A DNA stretch of 64,000 nt from Tetrahymena thermophila SB210 (taxonomy: Eukaryota > Ciliophora > Oligohymenophorea > Hymenostomatida > Tetrahymenidae): NCBI RefSeq assembly GCF_000189635.1, contig NW_002476212.1, forward strand, positions 62,001-126,000, in the 5' to 3' direction. The notes under the pieces are model-generated. The model was not told where the DNA came from and searched no databases. It saw nothing but the letters and a program-made list of their open reading frames with translations. This document shows, piece by piece, positions 1 to 12,456 of this stretch. A program made the position numbers and the translations under genes. How positions within the stretch are numbered: the stretch's first letter is position 1; each line of letters starts with the position of its first letter.

Positions 1-1589
1 ATAAAGAAGAACTTAAAAAATCTTTTAAGCTATTAAATAAATACGCTTTTTCTTATTACTATATCATTAATTTTTGATATTCTAATTGGTTTTTTTTTTG
101 ATTATTAGGTTAATAAATATTCTATCTAAATAAAGTATTTTAAATATTTAGATATTTTGCTATCCTTTTAATTACGGTAATTTTTCTTTCATTTAAATAA
201 AATAGATAATGTATGTACGTAAGTAGTACTTTTATTTGGTATTTCAATTAAATATCTAACTAAAGCGAACATTCAAAAGAATTATTTAAAAAATAAAGGA
301 AAAAATCTATTGAAAAAGAGAGTAATTAGAAATAACATTGAAAAATACTGATAAACGATAAATATTGAAGTATATAGTTATTTTTAGATATTAATTATAA
401 TCGTATCTGAGTAATTATAACATTTTCTACTCAATATTTTATATTTAAATGTGATATGAAATGATAAAGAAAATCTTAAAAATCTTTTTAGTTTTTAAAA
501 CATCAATCAAATTATATCATATATTTAGAAATTCATTTTTTTTTTATTAATTACTCTGATAATAAAGAGTCCATCTATTTAAAATACTTACTTTAAATAA
601 TTTGATAATTTGATATCATGTTAATTAATAATTTTTTAGTTCATTCATTTCCACTCAAATAATGAGAATAAAAGCAATCCAAATTATTTTATTTAGTATT
701 ACAATTAAGTATTTAGCAATTTGAATTATATTATTTTCAATTAAGTATTTAACTATTAATTGCTAAAAGATTACTTGATAAGATAAATATCATAGTGAAA
801 AATATAGCAATTTGAATTATATTAAAATTTACTGATAAATAATAAATATTTAAAAGGTTATTTTTAATTCTAAAATGTAATTAATATTAGTATTTGAGTA
901 ATTATTAATTACATTTTCTACTAAAGTTTTTTATTATTTAAATACGAGTATGAATGAGATAATAAATAAAATCTTAGAAACTTTTTAAGTTATTAAAGTA
1001 TTATATATTATAAATTTTGGATATTTATAATTTCTTTTTTTTTTTTTTGATTAGTTATCAAGTATTTTAAATATTTATGAAATTTGGTATCCTTTTAATT
1101 AAAGTTTTTTGTTTTATTTCCACTAAAATAGATAATTTAGGCTAGCCATATTATTTTATTTGGTATTTCAATTAAGTATTTAACTATTAATTGTTAGAAG
1201 AATAGTTATAAAGATAAAAATCATGATTAAAAATATAGCAATTCGAAATAATATGGAATTTAATAGATAAAGAATAAATAAAATAATAAATATTGAAATT
1301 TGTGGCCCTTTTTTGATCTACAGATATAATTGTAGTATATGTCACAAGTAATTACATTGCCTAATAACTACTATAAATATTATCATAGCCATCAGATAAT
1401 TAAATTTTATGATAGTTAATAAGCCATACAAAAAATACAAAAATAATCAATCAATTATTTATTTATTTATTTATTCATTCATTCATTTGATTGATTGATT
1501 GATTGCTCACAACCAAAAGATTTAGTTTGAATTAACAATATTTAAACAAATTAAATTTAAGTCATCAATTAATTTTCGATTAAACTTTA
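1..1589. repeat. A+T-rich non-coding DNA with three diverged copies of a ~0.45-0.5 kb unit
   Basis: No credible reading frame is present. Related blocks recur near 6-45, 457-503 and 955-1000 (each carries a variant of AAAATCTTA-A followed by CTTTTTAAG), and again near 90-215, 538-670 and 1035-1148, where a T-run is followed by a GTATTTTAAATATTTA-like stretch and by AAAATAGATAATxTA or a related end. The order of the blocks is preserved, so the region looks like a degenerate direct tandem repeat with a period of roughly 460-500 bp. The comparison was made by eye, and the identity between copies is modest. Confidence 0.5.
1445..1504. repeat. Inverted tetranucleotide microsatellite (AATC / GATT arms)
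   Basis: An (AATC)n tract at 1445-1455 and a (GATT)n tract at 1490-1504 are reverse complements of each other. They are separated by TTTA/TTCA tetranucleotide repeats, so the strand could fold into an A+T hairpin. It lies about 90 bp upstream of the ATG of the next gene. Confidence 0.6.
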
Positions 1590-3757
1590 ATGAAATAATC
1601 AATCACTCACAGATCTCTTAGTAACAAAAGAAACTTTTCATAGAATTAATCTTCAGAAAATTTAGACGCATGGGATAACATTGGCTTGCTAAATAATAGA
1701 CTTACCTCATTTTAGTAGTTTAGGACCCCAGTATTTAAGAAGTATCAAGGTAATAAATAATTTAGTATTCATTAATGTTTTCAAATTATTTAAGTTAGCA
1801 TAATCCTCTTTAAAAAACTTTATATCTTTCTTATTTTATTGGTAAAGGTGATAAAATACTTTAGCACAAAAGAAAATCAACTTATGATGACAGTTAGCTA
1901 CTCCCCTAAATAGATATGTCGCTCAAAATAAATAGCTCTAGCCATCATAATTAAGTTGCAAATAAAAAGAATCACGCAGTCTTTTTTCAAAGTCCCTTGA
2001 AGAAGGAAGTTAAGAGTGATAAAGTACATACAATTCTATACAATAATAAAATATTTTATACAAAACCTAAACCAATTTTAATGGTTAATTTTTTAATTTA
2101 ATTTTAGATTAAGTTGTTGGTGATGTTAAGCTAGCTTAAAAAAGAATACTAAAAGAACAAAAAACCATCATAAACTGTTTGTCTCTTGCTGTAAGAAGTA
2201 CTGGAAATCCTTTAAAAGTAATATTTAATTATAATATATTCTGCTATAGAGAATAAATTAGAACGATAATTTAATTTTACAAAGATAAGAAAACATTTAT
2301 GGTGAAGATATGAAAGCATTTTTCTCAATAATTAATGAAATGATATTTTGTGTTCAGCAGGATGTAATTTAATGTATATCTAGAATTTAAGTTTCGACTG
2401 AAAATAAGCTACAAGATAATTTAGTTATAAAACCCTATTTTGAATACATAAACATTATGATGGAAGAAATCGAAAGACATAACTAGAATTCTATAAATTT
2501 TTAAAAAAAGCTTGATAAGGAGATATCTTAATATTAAAGTTAAATCAAACAAAGTGAAGTTAAACTCTATGCAATAGGAGAATCACAGAAGCAAGAGATT
2601 GAATAGCTTAAAAAAATATAAACTGAAGAAACACATTTAATGTAACTGCAAGTAAATTACTTCTTACTCATAAATTGATAACACCTTAATTAATCAAAGA
2701 TTAACAACATTTAAGAAGAGTTGCAACGAGCTATCAAAGAAAACTCTATTGTGAGAGAATCAAACGAAAAATGGAAATCAAAATTCGAGGATGAAGAAAA
2801 AAAGTTCATAGAACAAATTCAATAAACTCAAGAATATAAAATCAAATTTGAAAATATAAAAAGCTAATATGAATCCTGCCTTTAGCAAATTGAGAATTTA
2901 GAAATTGAAAACACTCAAATAAAAAGAGAAAAATATGAATTAGAAGAAAAACTTGCTTTAATGACTCCTAGACCCAAACTCCATTCACATAATGTAACAT
3001 ATAATAATTATTCCAATCAGTATTATTTTGCTAAATAAAACATATTTGTGATAAAATTAATTAATTAATTTAATTTTTATTAAAGTTTTTTGATTAAATG
3101 GGAATCCCTTTTAATGATTTTGAGAGTATAAGCACAGTAGATAAAGTAGAGAAACTGAAAGAAAAGCTTGAAGAAAAAATGAACGAATTAATAGAATTGC
3201 ATGATTAGTAAAATAAAAAATAGCTAAAAAAGAAAGGTAGTAAAATACTCGGTGTATTTGTACAGACAAAGCGATAGAGCTCCACAGTAGAAGATAAGCT
3301 TGGAATAACAGGAGGTTCAAAATAAAGTTTGGATAAGTCTCCAACAAGAAAAAAATAAAATGATATTAAAGCTAAGTTAGATAATTACTCTCCTTAGTCT
3401 CCATTAAAAATCACAATCAAAGATAGTCCTTCAATGCAACTGAATTAATCTGCACTAGCATCTATTAAAAGAAGTGCAAAAAAATCCTCAACTTAGGTAG
3501 ATTTAAATAAATATGGAACTCCTTAAGAGAAAAATAATCAATCTTACGAAGAATATGAAAATCTCCCATAATTAAAAATCTAAACAAAATCTTAAGTGCT
3601 TTTAAGTTAACCTGATTAAATATCAAATTTTAGTGTAAAATCCAGGTAATCAGATGAAAGAAGAGTTTAGTTTAAATAACAAACAAGTGAATCTGAATAA
3701 GATTCTCCTAACATAAAACTATCAATCAATAATAATAGATTTTCAAATATAAGCTGA
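1590..3757 (+). CDS. Hypothetical coiled-coil protein, multi-exon
   Basis: I do not recognise this gene. The proposed start at 1590 opens MKQSITHRSLSNKRNF and runs to a GT donor near 1751. The frame resumes near 1848 as GDKILQHKRKS and continues through further short A+T-rich introns near 2014-2106, 2219-2250, 2652-2698 and 2994-3086 to a TGA at 3755-3757. The middle part (about 2300-2990) is rich in E, K and Q with heptad-like spacing, as expected of a coiled coil. The last exon (from about 3087) is rich in S, K, N and Q and looks disordered. A repeated SPxxSP pattern around 3320-3420 could be a phosphorylation region. The exon joins are inferred from frame only. The intron near 2219 would be only about 32 bases, so that join is the weakest. 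Confidence 0.6.
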
Positions 3758-4773
3758 GATAGATATTTAAAGTTCAAATTAGAAATATTTTTTATTTATT
3801 TATTTATCTATCAAAAAATATAATTTATTGAAATAAATTAGAACAATTCATTCATTAATTAATTAATAATTATTTTTAAATTTTCCAAGAAATATCAAAC
3901 CAACCATATAATAAAATACATATCTTACCAGAGAAACCTTATTTTAAATTTAATGTATATTATAAAAAATATATAGTTATCTGCTATTTAATTAATTTAG
4001 TACTTTGTACCTATCTATGATTCAAAATGTAATTCTCATTTTTAAATAACTCAAAAAATTTGAAAGTTATTTTATTAAAAGACAAAATATTTTCTGTTAA
4101 GATAATTTAGTATTTACTATTTTATAAAAATTAAATAAAAACTATATTTATAATAAAGTAAATTACATAAAACTGAACTAATTATTTTTATTTATTGTAA
4201 AGGCTTCCAATGAGGAGGAATAAATATTGAATTATTTTATCTTTTACAAAAAATTCTTTCAATAATGCCAACCAAAATAATAAAAATTTGAAGGTCTTAT
4301 TAAATTATTGATAATTACAGTATTTTGAATTTTTTTTTTTTCATTTTTCACAACACATGCAAATGAATAGGAACGATCAGATTTAAAGATGCTACAAAAA
4401 ATTTATTTCTTGACAAAATAAAAATAATTAACAAAATTATAAAGCTTAGTTTTGTAAATCATATAAAATAAATATTATTCATTTCCATATATTTATCTAT
4501 ATATGGTTATAAAAATAAATAAATTTGAGGCCAATTGAAGTAGAAGAAATCACATGAATATTAATTTTTTAAATAAGATTATAAAATCCCTACATGTAAA
4601 AATTAATAATTTATCAAATATATATCTATCTATCTCTAAATATCATTGAAATAGATCTATTTTAAAAATTTAACTTGTTAAAATCAGTAGTTTTTCTTAT
4701 TAAAATTTTTGTAATTAATTTTAATTTCTAGTGAAATTTTTAATTTAATATTTTAGATTTTAGAATTAAAAGT
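3758..4773. other. A+T-rich intergenic region
   Basis: About 1 kb between two plus-strand genes. I see TTTATTTA and TCTATCTA microsatellite tracts (3787-3810, 4621-4640) but no gene, RNA or recognisable control element. Confidence 0.6.
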
Positions 4774-5959
4774 ATGGGTTGCTGCGGGTCAAGTAAATAA
4801 GCGAAAAGTTAATAAGAAAGAGATAAGGTGCTAAAGGAAGGTAGCTAAGTAATAGTATAGATGTAGAAATAAATTAGAGAGATGCTAGAATAAAATATTT
4901 AGTATGAAAAATAAATAACTGAGATGAAAAATTAATTGAAATAGCTGACTGTGCTTTTAGATGAAAAGTAAATAAAATTGACAACATAAGCAAGTGCCAT
5001 GGAGAAATATTAAATATCAGATAAGGATGAAATAGCTGAGGTTTAAAGAGAAATTAGGGAATTGAAGCAGTAGACAGAGTTTTATGAACAAAAATATAGC
5101 AAAAATGAGAAAAGTCTTTTGCAAGTACAGATGTAGCTTTAAAATGTGTCACAACGAATTGGCGGTAATTAGCCATTGGGTTCTAACTAACAAGATGATT
5201 TGGTATTTTAAGGAGATCAGTAATAGCTTGAGCAGAGAGTTTATAATAATGAAAGAAACTTGCAAGTTTAAGAAGAGGAGTTCAATAAAAAAATAGAGAA
5301 TGTTAACTCACAGATGAATAAGATGTAAACAGCAAACGCTATAAATAAGGTATGAATTCATACATAAAGATAAGCATTATATTGAAATTATGCTATTTAA
5401 TATAAATCAGAGAGATATAGATAACTTACTTGAAATAGTTTAAACACAGTAGCAGTTAATCATAGATGAAGTACAAAAACACAAATAAACCAGTACTTAA
5501 TTAACATAGATAGAACAATAACTAATAATATCAAAAGAGTTCCAACTAATTTAATAGTTACAAATCGAAAAAATTTCAAATATGATAATGGAACAGAGGA
5601 ATTAAAATTAAAATTCTTCTAATAAAAATCGAGTAGTTGAAAGTTATGGCACACAACTTTAAGAGTGTATAGAGCAGTAAAAGAGAAGACATTTAAATGA
5701 TCTAAATATAATTCATAAATAACAAGGCTTTTAATGGAAAGATTGGAGAGAGCTCGAAGAATATAAGTGGGTATTAACTCAAGACAATAAATTTGCTCAT
5801 GAATTTGAAATAAAGTAATAGCTTTCAGCAGCCGCTGCAGATTAATAAAACAATAGTATGAAATAAAAAATAGTTTGCAACATATGCTACCTTCAATATA
5901 TTTCAATGAATAAATTTTTTACATAACTCTAATTAAACTAATTAGCATAAAATCAATGA
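4774..5959 (+). CDS. Coiled-coil protein with MGCC lipidation-type N-terminus
   Basis: The ATG at 4774 begins MGCCGSSKQAKSQQERDK. Gly2 followed by Cys3 and Cys4 is the classic arrangement for N-myristoylation with palmitoylation, so membrane attachment is likely. Most of the remainder is Q/E/K-rich coiled coil, with TAA and TAG encoding much of the glutamine. One intron at 5350-5410 (GTATGA..ATCAG) separates two exons in phase 0. The second exon carries KDWRELEEYKW and an unusual AAAA stretch before the TGA at 5957-5959. No enzymatic domain is seen. A membrane-tethered scaffold or cortical protein is a reasonable inference but is not shown by the sequence. Confidence 0.7.
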
Positions 5960-5984
5960 ATTGCTTGTTTATAAATAATTCAAC

Positions 5985-6893
5985 TAATATCTTTATATTT
6001 AACAAATATTTATTTATTTATTTATATTATAGTAACTTTTCAAATTTATAATTTATTTTAATTTTCAAATCATTAATTCTGGTGGAATTAGTAAACAATA
6101 AATCAAAAATTTATTTAAAAATTAAAATAAAATCAAAATTGTTTCAATATCTTTTTATTTAAGAAATATATATTTATTTATTTACTTATTTATTTATTTA
6201 TTTATTTATTTTATATTATATTAAAGTAACTTTTCAAATTTATAATTTATTTTAATTTCCAAATCATTAATTCTGGTGGACTTAGTAAATAATAAATCAA
6301 AAATTTATTTAAAAATTAAAATTGTTTCAATAAATTTTTATTTAAGAAATATATATTTATTTATTTATTTACTTATTTATTTATTTTATATTAAAGTAAC
6401 TTTTCAAATTAATAATTTATTTTAATTTCCAAATAATTAATTCTGGTGGACTTAGTAAATAATAAATCAAAAATTTATTTAAAAATTAAAATAAAATTAA
6501 AATTGTTTCAATATCTTTTTATTTAAGAAATATATATTTATTTATTTATTTATTTATTTATTTATTTTTTAAAGTAACTTTTCAAATTAATAATTTATTT
6601 TAATTAATTTTCAAATAATTAATTCTGGACTTAGTGAAAATAACCAAAAATTTTTAACACAAAAATTAAAATTGATTTAATATCTTTATATTTAAAAAAT
6701 ATTTATTTATTTCATATTAAAGTAACTTTTCAAATTAATAATTCTATATTTAACAAATACATATTTATTTTATATTAAAGTAACTTTTCAAATTAATAAT
6801 TTATTTTAATTAATTTTCAAATAATTAATTATCCTGGACTTAGTAAAAAATAAATCAATAGTTTAACACAAAAATAAAAATAAAATTGTTTCG
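5985..6893. repeat. Tandem array of ~170-180 bp A+T-rich repeat, about six copies
   Basis: The element AGTAACTTTTCAAATT followed by ATAATTTATTTTAATT recurs six times across this stretch. In the longer copies it is followed by AATTCTGGTGGACTTAGTAA and ATAAATCAAAAATTTATTTA, then by a (TTTA)n tract of variable length. The first four units are about 170-180 bp long and the last two are shortened. The array starts just after the stop of the MGCC gene and ends just before the leucine-rich-repeat gene. Confidence 0.85.
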
Positions 6894-6942
6894 AAATGAA
6901 AAATATAATTTATTTTGAAGAAGTACTTGTTAAATTATAAAG

Positions 6943-9537
6943 ATGAGTATTTAAAAATATTTTATTTGCTAAAAATAGTTAGAAGAAGAATAATTTGGGT
7001 CAGTTTAAGTACTAAATATAGATGAATAGTAGATAAATATTTTCATAAGAATTTGGATAATATTTTTAATTTTTTCTTTATTTTATAAGTAAGTTGATAG
7101 AATAGGAAAAATATGTGAATATATCTAGCAAATTAAAACTTTGCACTAGTTTAAAAGAGATTTATCTGAGATTTGAGTAATTTTTTAATAAACTTATTTC
7201 TTTTTAAAAATTTGTTGATATTAAAAAATTTACAGGAATCTAGAATTGTCAGTCGAGGGATTTGAATTTATTTTACAGGCTTTACAAAACTTATAAAATT
7301 TAACTACATTTAAAATTCAATTTATGTATTTATTATTAAATAATTCTTTTTAGTTTTTAAAAAACTATTTTATTAATTTAGTAATTTTAAGCTTTCAGAT
7401 AAGATATTTTTGTAGCTAGGATTGTATTTGAATACGTATTCTAAATTAGAAAAAATTTAACTAGATGTTACGTAAATAATTAAAGTATCTTATTTAAAAA
7501 GTGTTGAAATATTATTTTTAAAATAGCTTATGCAAAGTTAGTTCATATGCCTATTTAAATTTAGTCAAATAATTTGTTAATATTCCAAACTTATTTAAAC
7601 TCAAATTGGAATTTATGTAAATACAATAAAAGCTTAAATTAAACAAACTTTAATATATTAAATTTATTTTTATAAAAGAGATAATGATTGCAATGATTAA
7701 CTTTAAAATTTAATGGAAGAAATTAAATTTTAAAAACTAAAAAAAATAAAAATATTTTAAAGGTAAATTTTAAAAATAAATTCTTTATTTTAATAAATTT
7801 AAATAATAAAAATTAACTAAGCAAATTAAATGAGGAAAATTCTAATTTTTGCATAAACTTGAGTGAATGCAAAGATCTAAGATAGGTTTTTATAAATCTT
7901 TAGTAAATTTAAGCTAAATTTAAATATTTAATCAACAAAAATAAAAATATAAATAGAGATAGCCTAGTTAATGACAAATAACTAATTTGTTACTCTTAAA
8001 AACTTTCAAAATTGAATTAAATAGTTGATTTAAAATTGAACTTAGAGTAAATTTAATTTTTATTTGATAATTTATTTGACAAAATTCTATTAGGAATAAT
8101 CAAATACAAAATAATGGGATTATAAAACTGACAGATTCTATTTCATAATTAAATTCAATTGAAATACTTTATCTCAAATTGAGGTTTTTTTATTTCACCT
8201 TTTATTAGATAAAAACTTTTAATTTTTTTAAAGAAACAATTAAATAAGCAAAGAAGGGCTTTAATACTTTTTTTTGAAGCTAAAATAAAATCAATATCTT
8301 GAAAATCTAACGTTTTTGTTGAGGTAATTTTAGTTTTTAAGAGTTATGATATAAAAATTATTCTATTAAGTAAAAATAGAGTAGAAGGAGATATATCTTA
8401 AGTATTTGAATATTTAAGTGAATTTTAAAGCTTAAAAAAGCTAGAACTAGTTTTGGAGTATAATTATTTTAATTAAAAATTTTATTTTTAGCTATTTTTT
8501 TTATTAAATTAGTGAAAATAAAATAGAATTTAATTAAGAATTGTCAATAAACACAGTTAATTTCTGTAAGTAGCTATCTGAATTAAACTTATCATTAAAG
8601 TAGAATTTTTTAAAAAAGATTTAAAATTAATCTGTTAAATATTATTAAGTAAATGTTCTCTCTCCTAGAAATCATTGAATAATATCATAAATGGACTTAC
8701 CGAATTTTAGTCTATTAGAAACCTTACCCTTCAATTATAGTAAATTCTTATTTAATTATAATTACTAAAAATTAAATTATTGATAGGTATAATTATATAG
8801 GCACTAGTTATGCACAGGCTTTTAAAGAGTAGCTATGTAGATTTAATCAATTAAATAAACTATAATTTAATTTAGAGTAAAATTAATTAAATTGTTTTAT
8901 AAGATTTTTATTTAAATTATAAAATATAAAACAACAGTGATAATATTGGATGTAAAGAATGTGTTTTGTCGATAGCTTCTATACTCACTCAATTCAGCTG
9001 TTTAAAATATTTAAATTTAGGTTTAAGGTAAATTAATTAGTGATTTTATTATATATATTTAATTTTCATTACAAAATAATAATTAGTAATTGCCATTTAG
9101 GAAATGATTAAGTATAAGAACTTATTGAAAATTTGAGTAAATTACCAAGTTTAGTTGGATTATAGATTGACTTATAGTAAATTATTACTCTTAAAAAATG
9201 ATATTTTTACTCTATTTATAGACATAATTAGGTAAATTATGATCATTTAATAAATATATCAAACAAAATCAGAAAGTTTAGAAAATTATAATCTATAAAG
9301 ATGCCTATTCAGTAATTAAATTCTATTTTCTACAATAATATTTAATATTTTTATAATATAAAGATTCAAATAAAATCTAAAATTAATTAGAGCTTAGCTT
9401 TTAAAGTGCCTAAGATTATGCTCACTCTAAATATGAAATTAAATAAATAAATATATCAATCAACTATAAAAAATTATATAAATAATTTGTTTTATTTCTA
9501 ACTAAATAAAAAATTCTTTTTCCAAATTTTCTATTGA
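6943..9537 (+). CDS. Leucine-rich-repeat protein, ~16 LRRs each on its own exon
   Basis: The proposed start at 6943 gives MSIQKYFICQKQLEEEQFGS. From about 7090, a series of short exons each encodes one repeat of the form NxIxxxGxxxLxxxLxxLxxLxxLxLxL. Examples are NNQIQNNGIIKLTDSISQL (about 8100) and DNIGCKECVLSIASILTQF (about 8940). I count sixteen repeats between 7090 and about 9300. Successive exons are joined by introns starting GTAAATT or similar and ending TAG or AAG. Every join I checked is phase 2, so exons are symmetric and could be duplicated without breaking the frame. The frame ends at a TGA at 9535-9537. Such proteins form curved interaction surfaces, but no partner domain (kinase, membrane segment) is visible. 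Exon borders are hand-placed. The absence of TGA in all sixteen repeat exons supports a functional gene over a pseudogene. Confidence 0.7.
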
Positions 9538-9797
9538 ATTTTGATTTTTAATGTTTCAACTTTACAATTACTTAGCTCTATGCCATTCAGGCTGAACAAA
9601 AGTTCAACAATATATAAAAAAAAAATATTTATTTAAAATTTGCTTGATAATGATTTGAAAGTTTATAAAATAAAGAATTGAACGATTGATTTAAAATTTA
9701 AAATAGCTTATTAAGATAGATTTATTGTATATAACCATTTAAGTTAGTTAGTATTTTAGTAGTAAGATTATCCAAAATATATAAGTCTTTAATCATT

Positions 9798-11446
<1,649 letters not shown>

Positions 11447-12456
11447 TTATACTGAGTCTGTTTATTTGTTAAATTTCTATTTTTAATTTCAATTTACTTT
11501 TCACTTATTTTATAAATTAAAATTTGATTTGTAAAAATATAGCGGATATATAAGCTAAATTCAAAGTTAAGCGATGCAAGCCAGTGAATGAGTTAGTGAT
11601 TCATAATACCCGCGATCTTTTAAGGATTGCGCCAATAAATTATAAATAGCTATTTTTGATTTTTAGATGATACTAGAGTAATCTCAAGATAGATTTTTTA
11701 TAAAAAGAATTAAATTCTCTCAACTTAACAAAGTAAATTTTCATAGTATAAAATATATTTTATTAAGTTAATAGCAAAAAGTATAGAAATGAATAAATAG
11801 AATGAACTGAAATGGCAATAAAAGTGAAATATTTTTACAAAATACAAGATAAATATATATTATTTATTTATTTAATAGTAATTAGAAGCTTAACTTTTAG
11901 AATTTAAAAGTAAGATTTCTGTAATAAATTTTTATTTTAGTTAATAATTTTGAATAAAAGGAGTATCATAAATTAATAAGTAGATGTTATTTATTATAGG
12001 TATATTAGTAAAAGAGAGGTATAAGGTAGGGATAGAGAATATCTTAGAAGATCTTAATTCTATTTTAATGCTAATAGATACAAATATCTTTCTATCAATC
12101 TTATAAAACTAACTTTCACTTTCGTAGAAGAAAAAAACTGGAATTAGATCTATGATTTTATAGATTTTAATAAATTATTCTATTAGTTATTTCTTTTTTG
12201 ATAGCTCTTTGTATCCATCTTCATTCATTCATTCATTCTTTTTTTTAAGAATTTTTTTGAATTTGCTTAAATTTTATGTATTTTTTATTTTGATTATTTT
12301 TAGAGGTGGCGGACATGCTATTTACTTCAGATCAAGAAAATTGTTTTTGATTATATAAATTTATTTATTAGATTAAAATTTTAGTAGAAGAGTAAGTAAA
12401 GAATAATTAGCTAATACAACTTATTTGTTTGTAGATAGGCGAGGTTGTCAATTAGC
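11447..12456. other. Intergenic region upstream of DHFR-TS
   Basis: About 1 kb between the start of DHFR-TS and the 3' end of the next minus-strand gene. Apart from the GC-richer patch around 11560-11640 that could be promoter DNA, I see only A+T-rich sequence and no reading frame worth calling. Confidence 0.6.
11629..11636 (-). promoter_or_regulatory. Possible E2F-like site upstream of DHFR-TS
   Basis: On the gene's strand the sequence reads ATTGGCGC, seven of eight matches to the E2F consensus TTTSSCGC. It lies about 185 bases upstream of the DHFR-TS ATG in an otherwise A+T-rich region. A second GC patch, TCGCGGGT on the same strand, lies nearby at 11608-11615. DHFR and thymidylate synthase genes are well-known E2F targets in other eukaryotes. 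Function here is inference only. Confidence 0.3.

Noticed and set aside
8500-9400. Leucine-rich-repeat region as a pseudogene because of many short broken frames
   Set aside because: The breaks coincide with consistent GT..AG introns in phase 2, and every repeat exon is free of TGA. That fits an intact multi-exon gene better than decay.
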